Shown here: in pieces, positions 55,775 to 64,000 of the stretch
How positions within the stretch are numbered: position 1 is the first letter of the stretch
Layout of the letters: every line of letters starts with the position of its first letter
DNA from: Hymenopus coronatus
Lineage: Eukaryota; Arthropoda; Insecta; Mantodea; Hymenopodidae
Length of the DNA: 64,000 nucleotides
NCBI GenBank assembly: GCA_030762935.1
Contig: CM060898.1
Span: 102,369,281-102,433,280, forward strand
Direction: 5' to 3'
Translations under genes and position numbers: made by a program
Notes under the pieces: generated by a model
Seen by the model: only the letters and a program-made list of their open reading frames with translations
What the model was told of the DNA's origin: nothing
The model's database searches: none

Positions 55775-56839
55775 TACTTTCTCTACACACATTAGTCGCC
55801 CTCCGTGGTGTAATGGTTACCATGCTAACTTCATATACCCAAGGTTGCGGATTCCAACCCGGCGGAGGACGATGGATTTTTTCGGGCGTAAAAATCCTTA
55901 GCATGGCTTCCTTCGGAAGGGAAGTAAAGCTGTGGGTCCCGTGTCGTAGATTTACGGCACTTAAAAGAACCTCAAGCCTGATAAGAGAGGCCTCTGAGCA
56001 AAATTAAGGGGGTCTTTCGATACCGAGATTTCACCGGAAATATATGTGTTAGGGTCCCCTTTATCCAAAAAGAAAAACACATTTTCACTTAAAGGTCCGT
56101 GTGTATGTGTGTGTGTGTGTGCGTGCGTGTGTGTGTGTGTGTATCCGTATGTCTGAGAACACGATAACTTAAAAACGAAAAGCCGGTGAAGTACCAAACT
56201 TGGAATTTAAGTTTAGTTTCTTCCAAGTATGCGACACGAAGAGTTTCAATAAAATTGCCCCACCCCCATCTACCCTTTACATGGAAGTTTTTGGAAAATT
56301 TTGATTTTCTTAAAAACGGCTCTAACGATTTTGATTAAAATACCGTATATTAAAGATATTTTCCTGACAAATAATATGTATATCTTGAATTTTCTGGAAA
56401 TAGCCTCCGTAGACCACATTACTCTGAATGAATTTTACGGAATTGTGCATAACTGCTAAACCGTAAGAGATGGGGAAAAACTTACTCCACAGAAAATGTA
56501 GCTCACGATAAAACACACAATTTCAGTCATGTACATTATTTTCGTGGAGTTGATCATTTTTAAGACACTCCTTGTTTTTGGTTTCAGATTTGAAAAACTT
56601 GTGCTTTTCTCATACAAGAATTTGTCAACTCGTGCCCATACAAAAAAAAAGGAACTTCAGTCACCTAGCAACCAGCTTTTGAGTATCCCCTTAACCTATG
56701 GTACTCCCTTACTTTGCTTCTACTTTCAAGGAAGACTATTTCTGCTAATTTTTTCTCGATTAGCATGTAGTAAATTGAAGCATAAGCTTTTCACCATAGC
56801 TGTTTGCAGAGATAAGGAGATCATCAGATTTTTAGAAAA
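55775..56839 (-). mobile_element. TCTGATG element split by a SINE at its hairpin
   Basis: GATACTTTCTCTACACAC at 55774-55791 is the outer hairpin arm. The element resumes at 56012 with TCTTTCGATACCGAGATTTC. A compound GT/GC core lies at 56098-56150. The right end is truncated (GAGATCATCAGATTTTT). Confidence 0.88.
55796..56010 (+). mobile_element. tRNA-derived SINE, family S2
   Basis: Head CTCCGTGGTGTAATGGTTACC and GCGGATTCCAACCCGG. The body has ATCCTTAGCATGGCTTCCTTC, GTCCCGTGTCGTAGATTTACGG and GAGAGGCCTCTGAGC. The tail part found at 17737 is missing. Confidence 0.8.
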
Positions 56840-57398
56840 AGGTAAGCGCTCTCGTGTGTGTATCTGGACAGCATACCTAAAAAACGTAAAGACCGTTAAA
56901 TTGTATTTTTCTCAAAATGGCTGTAACGATATTTATTAAAATACCGCATATTAAAATTATTTATGTGATAAATAATATATATACCTCGAATTTTCTGAGA
57001 ATAGCCTCTGAAGACCTTTATTCTGGGTGAACGTTTCTGACTTTTGCATAAATGATATACCGTAATAAATAGACACGAAATTAATACTACACGAAAATTA
57101 AAACACAGTTTATGCAATATAACTACATCTTTTTGTAAATTTCGCCATTTTTTTTTTAGATATTTCTTGTTATGAGATTCAATTTTAAACTGTGTAACCT
57201 CTCTCAAACATGAAGTCACCTTTTGTTTAATCTCTTTTTTTGTTTTTACTGATGGCCATGCAAACTGAGCTGAACTTCAATTATTCATATAACGACAAGC
57301 TTTTAAAGATTTGACTGTCGTTTCAGCCTAGTGTATTCCCTTATTTGACTTCTACTTACAAGGAAAAAGATAATAAGATAATTTCTGCAATTTTTTAC
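56840..57398 (-). mobile_element. TCTGATG element, both ends lost
   Basis: Starts in the core (GGTAAGCGCTCTCGTGTGTG). A large piece is missing after GACCGTTAAA. It stops at AATTTCTGCAATTTTTT, where the next hairpin begins. Confidence 0.8.
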
Positions 57399-58197
57399 TT
57401 ACTCTACACGTTTTATGTACATAGTGTATAGAGAAGTATTGTATTCCACCAAAAATTTTTTTACCGAGATTTCACCGGAAACACACGTTTTGGGTCCCCC
57501 TGAATCCAAAAAAAAAAAAAAAAAAAAAACATTTTTGCGTGTGTGTGTGCCTGTATGTCTTTGGACAGCATAGCAAAAAAACGAAAAGACCGTTAAATAC
57601 CAAACTTGGTATTTAAGTTTGGTATCTTCCAAGGACTCGACACGTAGCTTTGCAAGGAAATCCCTCCACCACAAACTACCCTTTTTATGGAACTTTTTTC
57701 GAAAATTTCGATTTTCTCAAAAATGGCTCTAACGATTTTGATTAAAATATCGTATATTAAAGATATTTACAAATAATATGTATATCTTGAATTTTCTGGG
57801 AATAGCCTCTGAAGACTACTTTATTCTGGAGGAATTTTGCATAACTGCTAAACCGTAAGAAATGGACAAAAACTTACCACACAAAAAAATGTAGAGCACA
57901 TTAAAACACTCAATTCATGTTACATGATTTTTTTTTCGAGGAGTTGATCGTTTTTGAGATATTCCTTGTTTTTGGTTTCAGCATTGAAAAACTTATATTT
58001 TTCTCATACAGGAATTTGTCAATTCGTATACAAACAAAGGAACTTCAGTCACCTAGTAACCAGCTTTTGGCTTCACTTTAACCTATGCTACTCCCATATT
58101 TTGCCTCTACTTACAAGGAAGCAGTAAAAAGGCTATTAACAATAATTTCTTACACAGAAGCAGAGAAAGTCATGTGAATGGTACACATCAGAATTTT
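57396..58197 (-). mobile_element. TCTGATG element, near full length
   Basis: TTTTTACTTACTCTACACG, hairpin TTTATGTACATAGTG, an A run of 20 or more (57507-57530) and a short GT core. The end is GTACACATCAGAATTTTT. Confidence 0.9.
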
Positions 58198-58293
58198 TCT
58201 CCACTAGCACAATATAAATATAAAAATACATTTTTGTAAGTTTGTTTGCAAAACAGGTAGAGAAAGTCATGTGGATGGAATACGTCACAATTG
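58198..58293 (-). mobile_element. TCTGATG element, right-end scrap
   Basis: GTTTGTTTGCAAAACAGGTAGAG and AAAGTCATGTGGATGGAATACG, directly continuing from the previous copy. Confidence 0.75.
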
Positions 58294-58559
58294 TTTTATA
58301 AAATGGTATTTTCATAAGTTCTGTAAACAAATATATTTTATATTATTTTTACGAAATTACAGGTTCTGGTTGTGGGTAGATTCATGTCAAGTAATTTGTA
58401 AACGGAAGTAATTTGATGTGAAATAAAGATTTTCTCTGCACCTGTAATAGTTTCTCTATTAAGTGTCGTTTTTATGCTGAATTTAGTGCACTTAAATGCT
58501 GTCCTGTCTAATTGTGACGAACAAAAGAACATTAAAGCGCCTATGCATGCTTATGCTCG

Positions 58560-59130
58560 TTCTATATTTCCCGAGTCATTAACATAATTTGCATACGCCA
58601 TGAAGCACATCCGGGTGCCGACGTTCAGCTGTTTCTGTGAGACGTTCTTTTGTCCCAATTGAATAATTGAAGGGTCCAGGGCGAGCGCTATCTCCGTTAT
58701 TTATTGGATCAGAGTTTGTGGAGTCTGTGGGTGGGCATGCTGTCTGGCCGGACAGTGACAGATGTGAATCGCACTCCGAGATCCATTGATTGGATAAGAC
58801 GCCGAGCCAGCGGCCAATAAAGGCACGAGAAGCCGGTCACGGACAAACATGGCCGCCGCGCACACAAACATAAAGAAAAAGAAGAGGAAGAGAAGAGGAA
58901 GAAAAGCTGGACCGGACTGGTTTCTGTCTCACACGTGCCGTCCACCTCCTTGTCTTCTTCAATAGGCCAGAAGCCTGCACATGCATTCAGACACTATAGA
59001 TAAATGTCATTAACAGTGCACCTGTGTCAAAGTTCAAGTGAACTATCACGAAACCTAAGCTCATTAGTTCTTACTGTTGCTTTGCACTTTGAATCGTTCG
59101 CGAATCTGAACTGCTACCGCCTTTGTTCCT
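58560..59130. promoter_or_regulatory. CpG-rich non-repetitive island, possible enhancer or promoter
   Basis: This differs sharply from the rest of the window. It is GC-richer and dense in CG dinucleotides. It holds binding-site-like words: AATTGAATAATTG (homeodomain-like pair), TTATTTATTGG, TGACAGATGTG (a TGACAG core), CCATTGATTGG and CGGCCAATAAAG (two CCAAT-type boxes in opposite directions), CACGTG and CAGCTG. It matches no repeat elsewhere in the window. An ATG at 58849 in good context (AACATGGCC) opens 38 codons rich in lysine and arginine, ending TAG at 58963-58965. Whether that is a start of a spliced gene cannot be told. The regulatory role is inference. Confidence 0.35.
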
Positions 59131-59156
59131 CATTTAATTTAATAGCCATATCATAG

Positions 59157-59888
59157 TTTTACTTTCTCTAGCCCGTATGTAGGTACAATGTACACAGTGG
59201 ATAGAGAAGTATAGTATTCCACCCAAAAATTCGATTTTGAGATTTCACCAGAAATATATGTTTTGAGATTTCCTGAATCCAGAAAAAAAAAACATTTTTA
59301 GAAAAATGTTAGTGTGTGTATGTCTGTGGCCAGCATAGCTCAAAAACGAAAAGACCGCTAAATACCAAACTTACCAATATTTTCAAGAAAATTCCCCTAC
59401 CCCAAACTATACTTTACATGGGAAAATTTTCGAACATTTTTGATTTTGTCAAAAATGGCTCTAAAGATTTTGATTAAAATCTCTTATGTTTCAGATATTT
59501 ACATGCCAAATTAAATGTATATATTGGATTTTCTGGTAATATCCTCCGAAGACCTCTTTGTTTTGGATCAATTTTGCTGTGGAAGTAACCATTTCCGAGA
59601 TAATCCTTGTTATTGCTTTCAGTTGTAAAGTACTTATACTTTTCTCAGACAGGAAGTGTCCGTTTTTCTTTTGATCTACCCCTGGCCAAGCAAAGAAGCG
59701 ATTTGCAATGACAGTCGCATAGCTACACTGTTTAAAACATTTGACTATCGGTTTAGCCTACAGTATTCCCGTAGTTCCTTTCTGCTCACTAGGAGCTAAG
59801 TAATAATATTCTGCTAATTATCTCGGATTAATCTTATGTAAGAGTTGAACATCTAGAGAAAGTCATGTGAGTGTAACACCAGATTTTT
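59157..59888 (-). mobile_element. TCTGATG element, alternative hairpin
   Basis: CTAGCCCGTATGTAGGTACAATGTACACAGTGG is the hairpin. The segment after TTTTGCTGTG is joined out of register (part deleted). The right end is the S-variant GTGAGTGTAACACCAGATTTTT. Confidence 0.85.
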
Positions 59889-60345
59889 AGAAAAATGTCC
59901 ATGTGTGTGTCTGTTTGTATGTGTGTGTTTGTGTGATTGTGGGTAACAAGCTCAAAAACGAAAAGTCAATTAAATATCGAACTTGTTATTTAAGTTAAGT
60001 ATCTTCTAAAAATGCGACACGGAGATTTACAAGAAAATTTCCCCATCCCCAATTATCCTTTACCTGGAAAATTGTTTAAAAAAATTAATTTTCTCAAAGT
60101 TGGTTGTAAACATTTTTATTAAAATGGCATATGTTTCAGATATGTACATGAAAAACAAAATGTGTGTCTTGAATTTTCTGGGAATAGCCTCTGAAGACCT
60201 CTTCATTTGAATTATTTTTGTATAACCGGTAAACCGTAAGAGATAGACCAAAACTTACTACACAAATTATGTGGACCTCATTAAAACACACAATTTATGT
60301 CAGATGTAGAGAAAGTCATGTGAATGGAACACGTTAGATTTCTAC
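59889..60345 (-). mobile_element. TCTGATG element, core to right end with middle deletion
   Basis: GAAAAATGTCCATGTGTGTG at left. AATTTATGTCAGATGTAGAG shows that everything between the central block and the terminal block is missing. Ends GGAACACGTTAGATTTCT. Confidence 0.8.
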
Positions 60346-60942
60346 AAAAAGTTCCGTGTGTGAACAGCATAACTCAAATACTAAAAGTCAAATTTAGCAA
60401 ATACCGAACCAATTTTTAAAAGTTCAGCATCTCATACATGGAAATATTTTCGGACGTTTTTTTTTTTTTTCAAAAACAAATATTAAATTTGCTATCAACA
60501 GTCTCTGAAGGCCTGTTCATTTTGGATGAATTTTGTATAACAGGTAAATTGTATCAGATAGACAAAGTTACCACAAAATTTGTAGACCTGATTAAAGCAG
60601 TTTACGTCTTTTAATGCTCATTTAAGAGTTAATCCTTGTTATTGGTTACTTAAAATTATATCAACTGGAAAGTCAATTTTAAATAATTTTTCTCAAACGG
60701 AACTATGCAAAGCGAATCGAGCCTCAATTGTTTCACATAGCAACCAGCTTTTAAAAAATTTGCCTATCACTTTGGACTAATGCATTCCCCCCTTATGTCC
60801 CTTCTACTTACAAGAAGCAAATAATAAGACCAATGTTGATTATTTTTATCTCGATGAGCATGATGTATAATCTTTTTGTAAGAATAGTTTGTTCATGGAA
60901 CGGCTAGAGAAGGTCATGTGAATGAAACACATCAGAGTTTTT
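60346..60942 (-). mobile_element. TCTGATG element, core to right end
   Basis: ACAAAAAGTTCCGTGTGTG at left; diverged. Ends GAAACACATCAGAGTTTTT. Third of three minus copies in a row. Confidence 0.8.
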
Positions 60943-61037
60943 ACTTAGTACCTACAGTTTCTTCTGTGAATTTATTTATTAGTATAAGTGACCTGTTTTA
61001 TCAAAAGCTAATTAAGATAACTAAACCAAATTTCAGA

Positions 61038-61846
61038 TTACCGTGATTTCACCGGAAATATATGTTTTAAGGTCCCCTTTATCTAAAAAAAGCATTTTCA
61101 CAAAAAGGTCCGTGTGTGTGTGTCCGTGTGTCTGTGAACACGATAACTCAAAAACGAAAAGTCGGTAAAATACCAAACTTGTTATTTAAGTTTAGCATCT
61201 TCCAGGGATGCGCCACGAAGATTTTGAGAAAAATCTTCCCACCCCAAACTACCCTTTACATGGAACTTTTTTCGAAAATTTCGATTTTTTCAAAAATGGC
61301 TCTAACAATTTTGATTAAAATATCATATATTAAAGACATTTACCTGACAAATAAAATGTATAATAGATATCTTGAATTTTCTGGGAATAGCCTCTGAAGA
61401 CTACTTTATTCTAGATAAATTTTACGGACCATTAAATAACTGCTAAACCTTAAGAGATGGACAAACACTTACTACACAAAAATGTAGAGTACGTTAAAAC
61501 ACACAATTTATGTTATATACATTTTTTCGTGGAATTCAACGTTTTAGAGACATTCCTTATTTTTGGTTTCTGCTATGAAAAACTTATACTTTTCTCATGC
61601 AGGAATTTGCCAACTGCTGTCCATACAAACAAAGGAACTTCAGTGACATAGCAACCAGCGTTTGACTATCACTTCAACCTATGGTACTCTCTTATTTCGC
61701 TTCTACTTACATGGGAGCAAGTAATAAGACTATTTCTTTTATTTTTTTCTGATCAGCATGAAGTAAATAGAAGTATAAGCTTTTTAAGAATAATTTGTTG
61801 CAGGGATGTAGAGAAAGTCATGTGAATGGTACACAACAGATTTTTA
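61038..61846 (-). mobile_element. TCTGATG element, hairpin missing
   Basis: Starts TACCGTGATTTCACCGG. The GT core is at 61111-61134. The right part is very close in sequence to the copies at 9218 and 38243, including the single-strand-like change AGAATAATTTGTTGCAGGGATG. Ends CACAACAGATTTTT. Confidence 0.92.
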
Positions 61847-62631
61847 TCACATGCACTTGCAATTGTTTTTCTAAATTTATCGCACCCACGTGCATTTGTT
61901 TCCTCTTTGAATATCAGTGTGCAGTGATTTTCCCGTACATTATGGCAAACGTTCCAATGACATATGAATTGCAATCATGCTTTACTAAGCTAAAAATAAT
62001 AGAATGTAGCAATACAAAGAGATCTGAAATTTATGATTTGGACATCAAGTTGCAGTGATTTTGGTGCAAATATACATCAAGACAAATGGGGGTTTAGGAA
62101 TATTATTCTTCGTGTCCATGCAGGGGAATCACTGTAATTTTGTTCACGAAATAACCTTATTAAATACAACACAAATTTTCTCTTGATAAAAGTTGGAGCT
62201 CTCGTTATATTATTTATTATAAAAGCAACTTATAGGTTGTGGATCAACTTCTGTGCTAACAACATGGCTGCTGATAAACTTTAAGCAAAATATGATATAA
62301 TTGACAAAAAATTGTATTATTCTTCAGAAGAAACTTATTGGATTAAAGTAGAACAATGTGAGTGAAAGTTCATATTTATATAGTTTTTTCATGGATTTGT
62401 CTAAACATTTATGTGTGACTACATTGCTTTGTATTAATTTGAATACCAAATTTATTTGAAAGTCTATAAGTACTTCGATTAATATAAATTATTTCATAAA
62501 TGTTATTGGCTAAATGTTTTGCATAGTAAAAACGTGCCACACGACATAAAATTTTAAAAAATTGTTTAGGTATTTTTGAATAAGAGCTTTGAAGCACACA
62601 CAAAACCTTTATTAACTTTTTGATCATTTTA
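61847..62631. other. Unclassified AT-rich DNA
   Basis: No feature recognised; short frames only. Confidence 0.4.
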
Positions 62632-62940
62632 GATTTTAGACTTATTCAAAGTTTACGAAAAACTTTCCATGCAACGAGTAGCTGGAGGTGGGGCGAATTT
62701 CTTGGAAATATTTGTGTCTCAGTCTTGGAAGTTACGAAACTTAAATACCAACATTGGTATTACCTGACTTTTCGGTGTTGTGCTATACTGCGTACATACA
62801 CACACAGACAGTTTCTAAAAATGCTTTTTTGGATTCAAAGGTACTCAAAACGTTTATTTTCTCTGAAATCTCGGTATTGAATTTTTGGGTGGAATACAAT
62901 GCCTTCTCTATCCACATACGGGCTAGAGAAAATAAAAATA
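62632..62940 (+). mobile_element. TCTGATG element, hairpin half
   Basis: Begins at AACTTTCCATGCAACGAGTAG. The core is ACACACACAGACAG. The hairpin is lost except CCACATACGGGCTAGAG, then AAATAAAAA. Confidence 0.82.
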
Positions 62941-63509
62941 TATGGCATTTACAAGCAGAACAGGCTCTTCCAGCTTTGGTGCGTGCTGAGGAACAAATGA
63001 GTTTTTCAGGACTTGCAATAGACTGCACAGCTCAATATGAAGTGTAAGCTAGCATTGTGCTGAATAAGATTGCAGGAAGGGCATTTGTACTGTGATCTTT
63101 ACCCAGCCGGTCTCCGAGAAGTATGGCTGAGTGCTGTGACTCAACCGAGCAGAGTTGAAACAGCCTGCTATAGACAGTTCTAACAATTATTTTAACTCGT
63201 TTTGACACGTCTTTGTGAAACTCTGTGATTTTCTATGTTCTTCAAAAGAAGGATATTTCCATAATTACACTTTATTGTCAATATGAAGGATATTTCAGTA
63301 ATGTTGCAACCATGAGAAGCATTTAAAGACAAATAAAAATGTAATCTTCACATAGCGGTTTCTTCAGAGAAGATGCCTTGACGAATAACCTGCTAGACGT
63401 GTAATTCTTGATTTTCTGGATTCTTATTAATGCTGCATCTTCAAGGTCATCTGTAGCTGCTTGGCTAGGCACTCCTAAAAAGAGAAGGTATATAAATTAG
63501 TAGAACATT
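62941..63509. other. Unclassified DNA
   Basis: Nothing recognised apart from mild GC enrichment near 63100. Confidence 0.4.
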
Positions 63510-63780
63510 ATTTTTTTTAAATGTACTAATGCTTTTGATTAAACTTGTATATATTTTGATATTTTCATAATGCTAAAATGTTTATCTTCATTTTATACAA
63601 AACTTCTGAAAAGTCCCGTTGATCCTAAATGAATATTGCTTTATTATTTCATTACTGATAACAGACCTGCTATACAAAAAAGAAAATCCCATTTTTGGCA
63701 TTAATCATTTCCGATGTTATTGCTTTTCATTACGTACATAATACTTACACTTTATTGAAGTACAAATTGTCGTTAGCATG
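63510..63780 (-). mobile_element. Very degenerate TCTGATG internal fragment
   Basis: AATGCTTTTGATTAAACTTGTATAT and CCTAAATGAATATTGC line up with the GCTCTAACGATTTTGATTAAAAT and CTGGATGAATTTTGC blocks in correct order and spacing. Sequence identity is low. Confidence 0.3.
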
Positions 63781-63889
63781 TTTGTTTCCAGTATATCTTT
63801 TGTATTTACAACGAAAGATCTAATGGAAATAATTTGTCTTAACACACAGAGGCGTGACCTAATTGGCCATCAGGGGAGGGAGAACTATT

Positions 63890-64000
63890 TAAAAAACCTG
63901 ATGTGTACCATTCACATGACTTTCTCAACATCTCTGCAACAAATTATTCTTAAAAAGCGTATACATCTATTTACTTCATGTTAAACAGACTAAAATAGCA
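63890..64000 (+). mobile_element. TCTGATG element cut by the window edge
   Basis: AAAAAACCTGATGTGTACCATTC then GACTTTCTCAACATCTCTGC and the CTATTTACTTCATG block; continues beyond 64000. Confidence 0.85.

Noticed and set aside
1..64000. CRISPR-like array from evenly repeated similar sequences
   Set aside because: Repeat units are about 860 bp, in both orientations and diverged. They are transposon copies, and the host is a eukaryote.

Overview
The window is AT-rich eukaryotic DNA, almost certainly from an arthropod. It carries a truncated transposase of the DUF4817 mariner-like type common in arthropods, a mariner C-terminal fragment, a LINE reverse-transcriptase tail, tRNA-derived SINEs and a tandem repeat with TTAGG-like blocks. 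I find no intact host gene, no RNA gene that looks functional and no CRISPR array. The species cannot be named from the sequence alone.

One repeat family dominates. I call it here the TCTGATG element. An intact copy is about 860 bp. One end reads AAAAATCTGATGTG. The other end is a near-perfect hairpin built on ACTATGTACATAGT, followed by AGAGAAAGTAAAA. Both ends share an inverted subterminal block, ACTTTCTCTAC. The middle carries a GT/CA-rich core of variable length. No copy codes for a convincing protein. I count about 60 copies and fragments in both orientations, about 37 kb by hand tally, or over half the window. In this answer '+' means the TCTGATG end is on the left. The layout resembles helentron-associated non-autonomous elements (HINE/DINE-1 type), and several copies are joined head-to-tail with one shared A/T run, as rolling-circle transposition would give. 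This assignment is inference.

Region by region: 0.45-0.9 kb is a tandem repeat of about 107 bp; 1.2-1.5 kb is a LINE remnant; 3.0-5.0 kb is an array of three TCTGATG copies; 6.87-7.23 kb is a full-length SINE with a 14-bp target duplication; 7.5-22.8 kb alternates TCTGATG copies, SINEs and unclassified AT-rich DNA; 23.7-24.3 kb and 53.5-54.1 kb are two copies of a 500-bp SINE; 29.8-31.6 kb is a TCTGATG copy split by a young fold-back DUF4817 transposon; 37.5-37.7 kb is a Penelope-like terminal hairpin with hammerhead-like boxes; 43.3-44.1 kb is a knot of tRNA-derived pieces; 51.9-53.5 kb is another TCTGATG copy split by a fold-back mariner; 58.6-59.1 kb is an unusual CpG-rich non-repetitive island that may be regulatory; the rest to 64 kb is again mostly TCTGATG copies.

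The main result is a non-coding landscape shaped by layered insertion. TCTGATG elements are the old substrate. SINEs and two unrelated Tc1/mariner-type fold-back elements sit inside them.
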